Source: Bactericera cockerelli
Taxonomy: Eukaryota; Arthropoda; Insecta; Hemiptera; Triozidae
Assembly: GCA_024516035.1 (NCBI GenBank)
Contig: CM044955.1
Location: 50,569,074 to 50,633,073, forward strand
DNA length: 64,000 nucleotides
Reading direction: 5' to 3'
The position numbers and the translations under genes are program-made. Numbering within the stretch: position 1 is the first letter of the stretch; each line of letters opens with the position of its first letter. This document shows, one piece after another, positions 57,601 through 60,230 of this stretch. Under the pieces are notes generated by a model, which searched no databases, was not told the origin of the DNA, and saw only the letters and a program-made list of their open reading frames with translations.

Positions 57601-60230
57601 TTTCTTTTTACTCTGGTAATGCCGCCACTGGTCGTTACTCATACAAGTAACTACTCAATTTTCCTCACGAGGTATGAGTGGACCCCGAACATCCAAGTAC
57701 AGAGCAGAAAAACTCCTGTCCCGCTGGGCATCGAACGCAGGTCACCATGCGTGCAACGCCTAGCACGCTAACTCACTCTGCCACGGTGACTACTAATTGA
57801 CCTTAATATTTTAGTATTCCATGTGTTTTATTAAAATTCAGTACCTACTAACATAATAATTTGTACCTCTATGTACCAACTTTTGAATGTTCAGTATTTA
57901 CCGTACCACCTTTACCTGTGGGTGTTAACTATGTAGGTACATTGTTATGTTTCATTTCATTCAAACCATTTTATCATTGAGACCCTTTCCTCTTATGAAC
58001 AAATGAACAATAACGATTAATATTGATTTCTGAAGCACCACAGCTAAAAGTATCATACATGGATACGTACATACTAATTTGCCACACTTGAGACTCGAAC
58101 CAGTGACCTTCAAGTTAAGAGTCTACTGAGGCAAACTTTTGGGCCGTTGGAAAATAAATGGCAACCATAATTTGTCAAATTGAAGAAAAAAATTAGTTCC
58201 CTAGGTAAAAGTAGGATGGTAGCCTAGTAGGTACAGTTAGTAGTACTGACTGACTTTTTTTTATTTCTCTTGGTTTCAATAAAAAATGGAAGTTTTATAT
58301 CAAGTGTGTCATATTTTCTGATAGATAAGACTTTAAGCAAGTTTTTACACAAATAAAACCAATACTTCATTTGGGCAGTATTTTGAGAAAATGGCGGCTG
58401 AAGTTTCAGGTGGATTTCATGTTCGCGATAAATTTTCCGCTGCTGCCGATTTTTTTCAGTACGTGTGATTTTTTTTAAGAATAAATCTAGTCTAAATAAT
58501 AGTGCAATATTGTTATCTTGTGGAAAAAGTTAAATCTATTGCTTCATCTACTGTATTTACGGAGTTAGATGCCATTCTTTGTTAAGCGGCAGGGGACTTG
58601 TAAAAATAATTCAAAAAAATAATATCTCGAGAACCACTGAGTTAAATCAAACGTGTTATAGAACATTAATGGTTGGAAATGATCTATACTACCACCCCTT
58701 AAGAGATTTTACATTTAGTCTGTTACACCCTGTATAGTGGTTGAGTGAAAGAGCTCACAGGTGAGAACCCTGCCACTTTCAAGAAAGAAAGAAAATCCCC
58801 ATTTATTTGAGACTTTGGCTACATAGTGAAACGAAAACAATACTCTTCAGTCCTAATCGGGCAGGGTACAAGGTACATAAGTGTATTTATCTACATAATA
58901 TATTACTTACCACATTGACCTGGGCCACAGTGTATACCAGCACGATAGTGAATACCGTGATAGCCAGCCTCAGGACACAGCTCTGGGAGATGTCCCACAG
59001 GATCCACTTGAGTCTCACGGCTAGTAGAAGCATAAGCACCACCTGGAATCACAGGAGTTACAAATTAGTCAATCATTGATCCACACAAACAACAAGACAT
59101 TAATAAAGTTTTAAAAAAGATATCATATTTGTTAAGTCACAATAGTGACACAGTCGAAACTGGATATAAGAGAACGATTTCCAAGTCAAGTTTACCTCAC
59201 TATACAGGAAAATAGCCTCTTAAAGAGAAACCTGGATATAAGTGAAAAAGGTCTTGGGAGTTCTAATTTAATCAGGGTCTCATATTGTGATTACCACACA
59301 ATTAAAGATTAAAAAAATAGCCAGCGTCGATGCACTTTTTTTGCACGATGCACGAAAAAACAAGCGTTGGTTGCATGTCCGAAGTTGAGCAACGTTCAGC
59401 GAGGTGAAGTCTTCGAGATGCTAGCACTCCGGCCCAACTCAGGCTGTGTAAGGTTAATGTGGGTAGCAGGTTTGTGAATTCCCTGGGAATGGAGGGTAAC
59501 ACCCCCATCGCGATATGACCATGCAGATGAAAGCGACGTTAAAAAACCAAATTAAGTCCCGGTAGCTCAGTGGTAAAGGCACTGTGAATCCAGAGATTCC
59601 AGAGGTCGTGGGTTCGAACCCCAGCCGGGATATGACAAGTTATCCTCCCAATTGGGATTTTTACCACATAGTAATACGTCTTGGGCTTACTGCTGGAATA
59701 ATGGGACTTAATAGTCCTAATCGGGCAGTATAAATAAGGTGATATTATTATTATTATATTATTATTAATATAAATTAAAGAAAAGATGACAATTTTTTAT
59801 CGTAATATCATCATTGTGATTAGATAGTCATTAACGAGAAAGAAAAAGATGACAGAAGGACCCCATAAAAATGAGAGGTTGTAACAAACATACCTGAAGT
59901 AATGTACAAAACGGTTCCGGGTATGTTTGTGGTGATGGAGAGGAGGGTTTTAGTGGGTATGGCGCACTGTTTCCAGCGCTGGAACTTCGTCTTGAACAAA
60001 AGAAGATTTTACCTCCTCTCACAAGAAAAAAAAAAAAAAAAAAAATGTGATTAGATGACGAGCACTGGCAGGACTTGACTCACCGCTATCCAGACGAAGG
60101 CTGTGAGGAAGAGGATGAGCAGGATGATGGTGCGGGGCAGGATGACGGCTTGCAGGACTCCTATGAAGACCAGCAGGAGGAGGGAGCAGGCCAGACAGCT
60201 GGTGAAGGTGTAGTCCGGCTCGTTAGAGTA
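1718..60230 (-). CDS. rut: Adenylate cyclase type 1 / rutabaga-like, partial gene (membrane bundle 2, C2 domain, C-terminal tail)
   Basis: Membrane adenylate cyclases convert ATP to cAMP; the type 1/rutabaga class is stimulated by Gs and Ca2+/calmodulin. Exons found on the minus strand join in phase into about 1127 codons: six membrane segments, a complete C2 cyclase domain ([42 protein letters not shown]) and more than 640 tail residues. C2 contributes the Lys (KIKT) and Asp (QYDIWG) that read adenine and the Asn and Arg of NVASR that stabilise the transition state; the metal-binding Asps belong to C1, which is not in the window. The C2 wording ([31 protein letters not shown]) and the long tail favour type 1/rutabaga over types 2, 5 or 8; this subtype call is from family memory, not an alignment. 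Start and stop codons lie outside. Exons between about 17 and 59 kb are present twice (see the duplication entries). Confidence 0.85.
2200..2440. repeat. Two adjacent hairpins, probable MITE remnant
   Basis: CAACTCATTTCT ... AGAAATGAGTTG (2213-2252) and GATAATGAGTGTTTTTTTTT ... AAAAAAAACACTCATTATC (2388-2436) form strong stems in the intron between the last visible exon and the 140-bp array. Confidence 0.5.
2720..8248 (-). repeat. ~140-bp minisatellite made of exon end + splice donor (5.5 kb, about 39 units)
   Basis: Each unit, on the minus strand, is the last ~85 bases of the acidic tail exon (coding [16 protein letters not shown] to EVERQ), the donor GTGAGTGACTAG, and a spacer of GTAGA/GTAGT pentamers of variable number. 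Units near 6550-8248 and 3100-4750 are nearly identical. About 4750-6540 and 2720-3100 are riddled with single-base deletions, which looks like unpolished long-read consensus. Using any distal donor would add VSD and a TAG stop. Confidence 0.93.
8249..8390 (-). CDS. rut: rut-like tail exon (acidic, probable coiled segment; donor end amplified)
   Basis: 142 nt, phase 2 in and phase 0 out. The acceptor is CCCCAG followed by CAGCAG, so three NAG acceptors in a row are possible, each changing the protein by one residue. It encodes [19 protein letters not shown], then [20 protein letters not shown] and EVERQ, a charged helix-like stretch. The donor is CAG|GTGAGTGAC. The last ~85 exon bases and the donor are amplified into the ~140-bp array at 2720-8248. 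Confidence 0.87.
8912..9109 (+). mobile_element. SINE family 1 (tRNA-headed)
   Basis: A tRNA-like head (TCCCGGTAGCTCAGTGGTAA ... GGGTTCGAAACCCAGCCGGGA, boxes A and B present) is followed by a body (ACGTCTTGGGCTTACTGCTG, AATGGGACTT) and an ATT-repeat tail. Six or more relatives in the window show that it is a SINE, not a tRNA gene. Confidence 0.85.
9136..9361 (+). mobile_element. SINE family 5, 5' truncated, with A tail
   Basis: Plus strand: ACTCAGGCTGGGTGAGGTCA, GGAGGGTAAAACCCCCGTCG, AAGCGACGTTAAACCCC and a run of about 20 A. A diverged minus-strand relative is at 9866-10020. Confidence 0.72.
11365..11917 (-). CDS. rut: rut-like tail exon (largest exon in window)
   Basis: 553 nt, phase 1 in and phase 2 out; acceptor CCGCAG and donor CTCAG|GTAATG. 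The 184-residue piece opens [20 protein letters not shown], then has [19 protein letters not shown], a basic stretch ([12 protein letters not shown]), a Ser/Asn-rich block ([18 protein letters not shown]) and a more ordered end ([20 protein letters not shown]). RTPSMD resembles a basophilic kinase site. No catalytic domain is seen. Confidence 0.87.
12359..12536 (-). CDS. rut: rut-like tail exon (Ser/Gly-rich)
   Basis: 178 nt, phase 0 in and phase 1 out, acceptor CCCCCAG and donor AAGA|GTGAGT. It encodes [37 protein letters not shown] and a [18 protein letters not shown] end. Several SP/TP sites suggest a phosphorylated, disordered region (inference). Confidence 0.86.
12537..13802. other. Intron with SINE family 3 and AT-rich relics
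   Basis: After the SINE at 12583 there is AT-rich sequence with retroelement-like tails (ATAAAGAATAAATTAAAT near 13270 and AATAAAACATATTATTATT near 13553). Nothing else is recognised. Confidence 0.55.
12583..12719 (-). mobile_element. SINE family 3 (tRNA-like)
   Basis: The minus strand reads CTCAGTAGCTTGATCGATAA ... GGTGTTTCAAGTCCCGG and ends in GTGATTAACACAAATATGA. The same unit is at 17642, 39097 and, within the foldback arms, 57344. Confidence 0.75.
13803..14324 (-). repeat. 26-bp minisatellite made of exon end + splice donor (~20 units)
   Basis: The minus-strand unit is CTTCCCCTCCGACATACAG plus GTGAGCT, i.e. the last 19 bases of the exon at 14325 and its donor. A few units are altered (13896-13916 and 14041-14060). 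The plus strand is open in all three frames by chance (26 is not a multiple of 3 and the unit lacks stops); those frames are not genes. Confidence 0.93.
14325..14557 (-). CDS. rut: rut-like tail exon (Ser-rich, ends in an amplified donor)
   Basis: 233 nt, phase 1 in and phase 0 out; acceptor TCCCCAG. The protein begins [20 protein letters not shown], continues through [20 protein letters not shown] and [17 protein letters not shown], and ends [13 protein letters not shown]. The donor CAG|GTGAGC and the preceding 19 exon bases form the 26-bp unit repeated about 20 times at 13803-14324. Confidence 0.87.
14968..15170 (+). mobile_element. SINE family 1, head truncated
   Basis: Same body as 8912-9109. 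The head starts at TAATCAGTGGTAAAGGCGGC, followed by GGGTTCGAAACCCAGCCGGG and an ATT tail. Confidence 0.8.
15250..15542 (-). CDS. rut: rut-like tail exon (long proline-rich segment)
   Basis: 293 nt, phase 2 in and phase 1 out, acceptor CCCTCAG and donor ACAG|GTGAGC. In the phase set by the neighbouring exons it reads [19 protein letters not shown], a stretch rich in Pro with PxxP patterns ([20 protein letters not shown]), and [17 protein letters not shown]. Other frames are also open because of the GC bias, but only this one fits the phases. PxxP motifs could bind SH3 domains; that is inference. Confidence 0.87.
15572..15770 (+). mobile_element. SINE-like family 6 (GGCAATAACCCCGCC ... AATAAAGTGTAAATAAATAA)
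   Basis: Starts AGGGTTGGGTGGAAGAGATT, contains GCCTAAGGCAATAACCCCGC and ends with CAATAAAGTGTAAATAAATA. Related units are at 15887-16032, 30878-31102 and 33288-33490 (all plus), with short inverse pieces at 22015, 38220 and 52906. The shared 3' end with a polyadenylation-like signal suggests a retroposed family. Confidence 0.65.
16324..16468 (-). CDS. rut: rut-like tail exon (Gly/Ser then Pro/His-rich)
   Basis: 145 nt, phase 1 in and phase 2 out; acceptor TGTCCAG and donor GAG|GTACGT. It encodes [18 protein letters not shown], then [17 protein letters not shown] and LFQPESLR. It is low-complexity and probably disordered. No known domain is seen. Confidence 0.85.
16970..17140 (-). CDS. rut: rut-like exon: first tail exon after C2 (left copy)
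   Basis: 171 nt, phase 1 to 1, same protein as 38700-38870 with only synonymous changes. Its phase-1 end (GCC A|GTAAGT) joins exactly to the next exon at 16468. Confidence 0.9.
17392..17546. mobile_element. Inverted-repeat MITE-like element
   Basis: TGGCTTTATTTTACTTAATT and AATTAAGTAAATCAAAAAAAGCCA are ends of ~45-bp inverted arms that meet at ATGGCCATCTGAAAATAAAT; the loop is ~55 bp. The right copy lacks it (it would fall near 38910). Confidence 0.6.
17642..17777 (-). mobile_element. SINE family 3 (left copy)
   Basis: Minus-strand GACCTCAGTAGCTTGATCGA, GGTTCAAGTCCCGGTTGCAG. The partner is at 39097-39223. Confidence 0.75.
17791..18002 (-). mobile_element. SINE family 1 (left copy)
   Basis: Full-length minus-strand member, from TCCCGGTAGCTCAGTGG at the right end to an AT-rich tail. 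Its allelic partner is at 39239-39452. Confidence 0.83.
18158..18312 (-). mobile_element. SINE family 4 (tRNA-like)
   Basis: The minus-strand head GTCACCGTGGCCGAATGGTG ... GGGTTCGAATCCCAGTTGGG is followed by a body reading GAAAAGTTTCTACTGAGTAC. Related copies are at 57616-57794, 63775-63955 and headless pieces at 22325 and 38548. Confidence 0.75.
18765..19022 (-). mobile_element. SINE family 5 (tRNA-like head, GACGTTAAA tail)
   Basis: Minus strand: CAGCCTTCGTGGCGTGACGG head, a CGAGAAGAAAAAATCTG-type middle, CAGGCTGGGTGAGGTTAATG and GGAGGGTAACACCCCCGTCC, ending near GACGTTAAAACC. Confidence 0.75.
19247..19421 (-). CDS. rut: rut-like exon: end of C2 domain (left copy)
   Basis: 175 nt, same protein as 40053-40227; the CGC/CGG change in Arg of CRGK is synonymous. 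Contains [15 protein letters not shown]. Confidence 0.95.
19637..19795 (-). mobile_element. SINE family 2 fragment (left copy)
   Basis: Body only: ACCAGGCGAGGTTA, GCATTTTCTACCACCTAACC, CAGAGTCTTATTATTA. The partner is 40626-40760. Confidence 0.75.
19998..20084. repeat. 44-bp tandem duplication abutting a splice donor (left copy only)
   Basis: AGACAAGGTGGCACCCAGAG and the following bases to GGGCTT occur twice, ending two bases from the donor of the exon at 20087. The right copy (41255-41300) has one diverged unit. Confidence 0.85.
20087..20211 (-). CDS. rut: rut-like exon: C2 catalytic core (left copy)
   Basis: 125 nt, same protein as 41303-41427 including QYDIWG and NVASR. Immediately beyond its donor (CAG|GTAAGC) lies a 44-bp tandem duplication (19998-20084) that is single in the other copy. 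Confidence 0.96.
20325..20475. mobile_element. Palindromic MITE-like hairpin (left copy only)
   Basis: Two arms of ~65 bp (TATAAAACTAGGATTC ... GACTAGAGTTTCG and its inverse) surround a ten-base loop. It is absent from the corresponding place in the right copy (about 41500-41650). Confidence 0.7.
21384..21603 (-). CDS. rut: rut-like exon: central C2 domain (left copy)
   Basis: 220 nt, same protein as 42466-42685; the CGA/CGC difference in the Arg of LRVG is synonymous. Carries [15 protein letters not shown]. Confidence 0.95.
22432..22627 (+). mobile_element. SINE family 1, diverged subfamily
   Basis: Head CTGGGTAGCTCAGTGGTCAA with GAGTTCGAATCTCAGACGGG, body CTTACTGCTGGAATAATGGG and TAAATAAGATGATG. 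The head differs from other members, suggesting a second source tRNA-like sequence. Confidence 0.78.
22982..23128 (-). CDS. rut: rut-like exon: start of C2 domain (left copy)
   Basis: 147 nt encoding the same 49 residues as 43242-43388 ([14 protein letters not shown] to ADFDE), with intact splice sites. Confidence 0.95.
23190..23690. repeat. Degenerate ~115-bp tandem repeat (left; partner 43450-43945)
   Basis: About four diverged units, each with a GTGCTAAGAATTAAGGCGC-like start, a GTACACGTACAAATGA-like middle, GAAGCATTGTTTTTT and GGTGAAACACAATGCTG. They lie in the intron just 5' of the C2 start exon. Confidence 0.65.
23786..24026 (+). mobile_element. Unclassified interspersed element (left copy only)
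   Basis: Between TTACTA and TCTAGAGAG, which are adjacent in the right copy (about 44048-44060), 241 bases are inserted. They start CTAGCGGGCTGTCGCCCGC and end GACATTTATATATTAAGA, a type of sequence common in insect genomes. I cannot assign a class. Confidence 0.6.
24679..24831. mobile_element. PIF/Harbinger-like MITE (153 bp, left copy)
   Basis: Terminal inverted repeats GGGCGAAATTAATAGAC and GTCTATTAATTTCGCCC, with flanking TAA on both sides (a TWA-type target duplication). An inner palindrome, GATTGCGTACTGTACGCAATC, adds secondary structure. It has no coding capacity. Confidence 0.75.
25640..25712 (-). mobile_element. SINE family 2 fragment (left; partner at 45618-45685)
   Basis: Contains GGTAACCACCAGGCGAGGTT and CATTTTCTACCACCTAACCC only. 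Confidence 0.65.
25974..26021 (-). CDS. Candidate 48-nt cassette exon at the N-terminus of C2 (left copy)
   Basis: Identical to 45948-45995: acceptor TTTCAG, donor AAG|GTAAACC, 16 codons in phase 0. A GC-rich patch (25911-25960) follows it in the otherwise AT-rich intron. Prediction only. Confidence 0.5.
26540..26895. repeat. Element rich in the palindrome GCAATTGC (left; partner 46515-46875)
   Basis: AGCAATTGCT recurs at 26622 and 26690, with related AGCAATTACT, GGCAATTGCTC and AGCAATTCC, amid TTTTCTCACAAGC and its inverse. Its end reads TTTTATAAATACGGCCCG. It resembles an inverted-repeat transposon relic; no coding part. Confidence 0.45.
28135..28665 (+). repeat. Probable transposon 3' relic (left; partner 48095-48620)
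   Basis: GGGGGCTCTACTTTGATTTT, then GGACCCCAATAAACATGTAT, GAGGGTATACCCACCTTC and a GACA microsatellite followed by CTCACTTAGTGAGGCCTC. This style is common at 3' ends of insect retroelements; class not determined. Confidence 0.35.
29757..29997 (-). CDS. rut: rut-like exon: last membrane helix and linker into C2 (left copy)
   Basis: 241 nt, same protein as 51413-51653. Here the acceptor is single (TCTCTCGCCCAG), without the 60-bp triplication of the other copy. Confidence 0.93.
30878..31102 (+). mobile_element. SINE-like family 6 inside the 34-bp minisatellite (left copy)
   Basis: The start carries GATTGCCTTAGGCAATA three times in tandem before CCCCGCCC. It ends with CTAATAAAGCGTAAATAAAT. 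Absent from the right copy's array. Confidence 0.68.
31287..31445 (-). mobile_element. SINE family 5 inserted inside the 34-bp minisatellite (left copy)
   Basis: Minus strand: CAGCCTCCGTGGCGTAATGG head to CAGGCTGGGTGAGGTTAAT. Its right-copy counterpart is 52108-52270, where it sits at the array edge. Confidence 0.75.
32342..32610 (-). CDS. rut: rut-like exon: outer loop and membrane segments 4-5 (left copy)
   Basis: 269 nt with the same phases and protein as the exon at 53197-53465. The visible difference (CCG versus CCC in the Pro of LVPSDTN) is synonymous. The donor TTCA|GTAAGTATC is followed by about 40 further donor-bearing units towards 30628. Confidence 0.93.
32678..32935. mobile_element. 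hAT-like MITE (258 bp, left copy only)
   Basis: It begins CAGGGGTCAGCA and ends with a diverged TTGCCAACCGAGGAG, with GTATAGAC on the left and CTATAGAC on the right (7 of 8 bases match). The interior is rich in GGTCCGGATT and GCGGGCCGGAC as in many non-autonomous hAT elements. The right copy lacks it. Confidence 0.55.
33080..33175 (+). repeat. Interspersed repeat carrying the intact Tc1 target site
   Basis: AGTGAAACCCTCACAATTAA, CACTGCGACCTAATTAGATC and TATTGTGA occur here, again on the minus strand at 19512-19572, and split by the palindromic Tc1 element at 49455-49493/51134-51148. Confidence 0.7.
33288..33490 (+). mobile_element. SINE-like family 6, diverged (left copy only)
   Basis: TGGCAGAGAATGCCTAAGGC, TTCGCCCCGGATTAC and an end AAATAAAGTGTAAAAAAAAA. 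Confidence 0.55.
34600..35585. repeat. 25-bp minisatellite (left copy, ~40 units)
   Basis: The unit is ATTTTGATAATCAGCAGCAC + GTAGA, with interspersed variants GAGAAGCAGCAGCAC and GAAAATCAGGAGCAC. Because 25 is not a multiple of 3, open minus-strand frames run through it with a 25-residue period; they are not genes. No splice donor or exon sequence is recognisable, unlike the junction arrays. Confidence 0.92.
35926..36136 (+). mobile_element. SINE family 2, full length (left copy)
   Basis: Head AGTCAATTGGTTAACGCGCT with GGTTCGAATCCCACCCAGTG, body AAGACTCTGAGGGTTAG, AAATGCTTTGAGCATTAACC and a TTATTATTATT tail. Confidence 0.83.
37109..37798 (-). repeat. 50-bp minisatellite built from a rut-like exon end plus splice donor (left copy)
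   Basis: About 14 tandem units of ~50 bp run into the N gap. On the minus strand each unit carries CAGAGCTGTGTGTC, then the exon end TACACTGTGGCCCAGGTC...AATGTG and a donor (GTGAGTA or GTAAGTA). Both exon pieces come from the exon seen intact at 58911-59042 but are 50 bp apart there; in the unit the intervening stretch is deleted. The complete left-copy exon, if present, must lie in the gap. The contig probably ended because of this repeat. Confidence 0.9.
37799..37898. other. Assembly gap, exactly 100 N
   Basis: One hundred unknown bases, the usual placeholder for a scaffold join of unknown size. To its left is the repeat-collapsed end of one contig; to its right starts a contig whose first 21 kb repeat the last 21 kb of the left contig. 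See the duplication entry. Confidence 0.97.
38298..38432. mobile_element. PIF/Harbinger-like MITE, inverted, shorter member
   Basis: Starts GGGCTAAATTAGAC and ends GTCTATTAATTCCGCCC, flanked by TAA. The interior matches 24679-24831 in reverse orientation (GTACGCAATCCGTGACTTAG) with internal losses. A third locus confirms that this is a mobile family. Confidence 0.72.
38548..38660 (-). mobile_element. SINE family 4 fragment
   Basis: Contains CCGCCACTGGTCGCTGCTAA and CTCACGAGGTATGAGTGGAC without the tRNA-like head. A related fragment is at 22325-22420. Confidence 0.65.
38700..38870 (-). CDS. rut: rut-like exon: first tail exon after C2 (right copy)
   Basis: 171 nt, phase 1 in and phase 1 out, acceptor CCCCCAG. 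It encodes [20 protein letters not shown], a Pro run ([10 protein letters not shown]) and [12 protein letters not shown], ending CCA|GTAAGT. It is the last host exon of the right contig before the N gap. Its phase-1 end cannot join the phase-0 start of the next membrane exon of the left copy, so a continuous read-through gene is not possible. Confidence 0.88.
39097..39223 (-). mobile_element. SINE family 3 (right copy)
   Basis: Allelic partner of 17642-17777. Confidence 0.75.
39239..39452 (-). mobile_element. SINE family 1 (right copy)
   Basis: Allelic partner of 17791-18002. Confidence 0.83.
40053..40227 (-). CDS. rut: rut-like exon: end of C2 domain (right copy)
   Basis: 175 nt, phase 0 in and phase 1 out. 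It continues [18 protein letters not shown], then the conserved [17 protein letters not shown] strand that closes the cyclase fold and carries the Lys contacting ATP phosphates in this family. The tail begins [19 protein letters not shown]. The donor is GTCG|GTGAGT. Confidence 0.95.
40626..40760 (-). mobile_element. SINE family 2 fragment (right copy)
   Basis: Partner of 19637-19795. Confidence 0.75.
40793..40955 (-). mobile_element. SINE family 5, diverged (right copy)
   Basis: Contains CACCCAGCCTGGGTTTGACC, CAGAAAATTCTGCCC and a degraded head near 40920. A matching partial copy is at 19825-19862. Confidence 0.6.
41303..41427 (-). CDS. rut: rut-like exon: C2 catalytic core (right copy)
   Basis: 125 nt, phase 1 in and phase 0 out. 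The protein is [19 protein letters not shown] followed by [16 protein letters not shown] and LPNHTQ. The Asp of QYDIWG contacts adenine; the Asn and Arg of NVASR are the catalytic pair supplied by C2. All are present, so the domain looks active. Confidence 0.96.
42230..42381 (+). repeat. 76-bp tandem duplication beside a perfect palindrome (right copy only)
   Basis: AAAGAGGTGCTATATTAAAC to AAGCACTACTA occurs twice with two differences. It follows a perfect inverted repeat (42185-42230, ATGTTCCCATGAAGTACTTA and its mirror). The left copy has a single diverged half near 21255-21290. Confidence 0.75.
42466..42685 (-). CDS. rut: rut-like exon: central C2 domain (right copy)
   Basis: 220 nt, phase 0 in and phase 1 out. 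It begins [18 protein letters not shown] and contains [18 protein letters not shown], a variable acidic loop, then [11 protein letters not shown] and [13 protein letters not shown]. The Lys of KIKT is the adenine-contacting residue and the GSTYMA segment lines the forskolin/substrate cleft in the family. Confidence 0.95.
42738..42965 (+). mobile_element. SINE family 2 fragment fused to a SINE family 1 tail (right copy only)
   Basis: Starts at GTTCGAATCCCACCCAGTG, runs to the ATTATTATTA tail at about 42893, then continues directly into ACTGCTAGAATAATAGGACT, the 3' body of family 1. The left copy has neither here. Confidence 0.7.
43242..43388 (-). CDS. rut: rut-like exon: start of C2 cyclase domain (right copy)
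   Basis: 49 codons, phase 0 to 0, acceptor GTCCCAG and donor GAG|GTGAGA. The protein runs from [17 protein letters not shown] through [18 protein letters not shown] to ADFDE, the first strand and helix of the C2 fold. The motif [17 protein letters not shown] is near-invariant in animal membrane cyclases. Confidence 0.95.
44677..44829. mobile_element. PIF/Harbinger-like MITE (right copy)
   Basis: Allelic counterpart of 24679-24831, with the right TAA mutated. Confidence 0.75.
45948..45995 (-). CDS. Candidate 48-nt cassette exon at the N-terminus of C2 (right copy)
   Basis: It has a good acceptor (TGTATTTCAG) and donor (AAG|GTAAACC), and exactly 16 codons open in the needed phase (0 to 0): [16 protein letters not shown]. 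It lies between the exon ending QFRNNM and the exon starting DLYHQSY, which normally join directly in this family. Inclusion would insert 16 residues at the mouth of C2. The identical exon occurs at 25974-26021. No transcript is available, so this is a prediction from splice sites and frame. Confidence 0.5.
49772..50500 (-). pseudogene. Broken Tc1-like transposase, minus-strand copy
   Basis: From about 50500 down to 49772 the minus strand reads [69 protein letters not shown] and, after a stop codon and a short stretch, [14 protein letters not shown] to [13 protein letters not shown]. That covers two catalytic Asps of the DDE/D triad (in FTDE and MHDN) but lacks the N-terminal DNA-binding domain. 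Frame changes between 50270 and 50160 and the internal stop make it a pseudogene. Confidence 0.82.
50493..50854 (+). pseudogene. Broken Tc1-like transposase C-terminus, plus-strand copy
   Basis: The plus strand reads [20 protein letters not shown] and then, after stops, [18 protein letters not shown] to EARRGNTKN. It is the inverted partner of 49772-50142. Confidence 0.82.
51157..51394 (-). mobile_element. SINE family 5, full length (right copy)
   Basis: Minus strand from AGCCTCCGTGGCGTAATGG to GGACGTTAAAATCGAAC. It lies between the palindromic Tc1 derivative and the exon at 51413. Confidence 0.77.
51413..51653 (-). CDS. rut: rut-like exon: last membrane helix and linker into C2 (right copy)
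   Basis: 241 nt, phase 2 in and phase 0 out. It encodes the final helix ([20 protein letters not shown]) and the conserved linker to C2 ([19 protein letters not shown], then [16 protein letters not shown] and NQFRNNM). The donor is ATG|GTGAGC. The acceptor and first 24 exon bases are repeated twice more immediately upstream as a 60-bp tandem repeat, so three equivalent acceptors exist here; only the most 3' one leads into the full exon. Confidence 0.93.
51601..51800 (-). repeat. 60-bp tandem triplication spanning an intron acceptor (right copy only)
   Basis: Bases 51661-51720 and 51721-51780 are identical, and the last 35 bases of the unit also match 51626-51660. On the minus strand each unit holds CTCTCTCGCCCAG|GTCTGT and the first ~24 exon bases. 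The other copy (29997-30040) has one. Confidence 0.92.
52108..52270 (-). mobile_element. SINE family 5 at the edge of the 34-bp minisatellite (right copy)
   Basis: Same element as 31287-31445. The different position relative to the array shows that units have been gained or lost around it. Confidence 0.75.
52284..53196 (-). repeat. 34-bp minisatellite made of exon end + splice donor (right copy)
   Basis: Same unit as 30628-32341 but fewer copies. It is interrupted by unrelated insertions at about 52450-52625 and 52770-52950 (the latter with a poly-T head and the GGGCGGGGTTATTGCC element). The interruptions differ from those in the left copy, so the array was already present before they inserted. 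Confidence 0.92.
53197..53465 (-). CDS. rut: rut-like exon: outer loop and membrane segments 4-5 of bundle 2 (right copy)
   Basis: 269 nt, phase 0 in and phase 2 out. It encodes a Cys-containing extracellular loop (FTCREDVPC) with an NFT N-glycosylation sequon, as often found in this loop of adenylate cyclases. Two membrane helices follow ([17 protein letters not shown] and [18 protein letters not shown]), ending FTCYDNKVQ. The donor is TTCA|GTAAGTATC. The last ~24 exon bases plus this donor form the unit of the adjacent minisatellite at 52284-53196. Only the first donor is usable without a stop, since readthrough gives CAG TAA. Confidence 0.93.
54600..55400. repeat. 25-bp minisatellite (right copy, ~31 units)
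   Basis: Same unit and variants as 34600-35585, with shared flanks on both sides but fewer units and a different variant order. Confidence 0.92.
55734..55946 (+). mobile_element. SINE family 2, full length (right copy)
   Basis: Allelic partner of 35926-36136. Confidence 0.83.
56746..58732. mobile_element. Foldback / long-TIR DNA element (~2 kb) with TA target duplication
   Basis: The ends CAGGGTGTAACAG and CTGTTACACCCTG are flanked by TA. Left arm ~56746-57430 and right arm ~58074-58732 are inverted copies with few mismatches, about 660 bp each. The inner parts of the arms carry a tRNA-like SINE piece (GGTTCGAGTCTCAAG). The loop holds another SINE (57616-57794) and no transposase. The left copy has the empty site TCTCTATAGTGG at 36931-36942, so the insertion is absent from that allele. 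Confidence 0.88.
57616..57794 (-). mobile_element. SINE family 4 inside the foldback element loop
   Basis: Head GTCACCGTGGCAGAGTGAGT, body with CTCTGTACTTGGATGTTCGG and CCTCGTGAGGAAAATTGAG on the minus strand. Confidence 0.78.
58911..59042 (-). CDS. rut: rut-like exon: third membrane segment of bundle 2 (intact copy)
   Basis: 44 codons, phase 0 to 0, acceptor TTCCAG and donor GTAAGTAATA. The protein starts [17 protein letters not shown] and ends [10 protein letters not shown], a hydrophobic helix leading to an outer loop. This is the unexpanded form of the exon whose 3' end and donor have become a 50-bp minisatellite at 37109-37798 in the other copy. Confidence 0.9.
59395..59555 (+). mobile_element. 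SINE family 5 3' part
   Basis: Plus strand: CAACTCAGGCTGTGTAAGG, GGAGGGTAACACCCCCATCG, AAGCGACGTTAAAAAACC. Confidence 0.68.
59557..59762 (+). mobile_element. SINE family 1
   Basis: Full-length plus-strand member with a short internal duplication (ATCCAGAGATTCCAGAGG) and a TTATTATTA tail. Confidence 0.83.
60084..60230 (-). CDS. rut: rut-like exon: first membrane segments of bundle 2
   Basis: This 49-codon exon is in phase 0 at both ends, with acceptor CCCCAG and donor GTGAGT. It begins YSNEPDYTF and then gives two hydrophobic stretches (around [18 protein letters not shown] and [14 protein letters not shown]), as expected for the first two helices of the second six-helix bundle. It is the 5'-most host exon visible. 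It is present once, because the left contig ends before reaching it. The intron upstream of it holds the retrotransposon at 60704-63687. Confidence 0.9.

Larger units (their letters stand above)
37899..59042. repeat. Right copy of the ~21-kb duplication (probable second allele)
   Basis: Homologous to 16.5-37.8 kb. Insertions found only here include the palindromic Tc1 derivative (49494-51133), the foldback element (56746-58732), a SINE fragment (42738-42896), a PIF/Harbinger-like MITE (38298-38432) and a 60-bp acceptor triplication (51601-51800). The first few hundred bases (37899-38430) align only loosely with 16540-16900. Either a very recent tandem duplication or uncollapsed haplotypes would produce this; I favour haplotypes. 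Confidence 0.9.
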
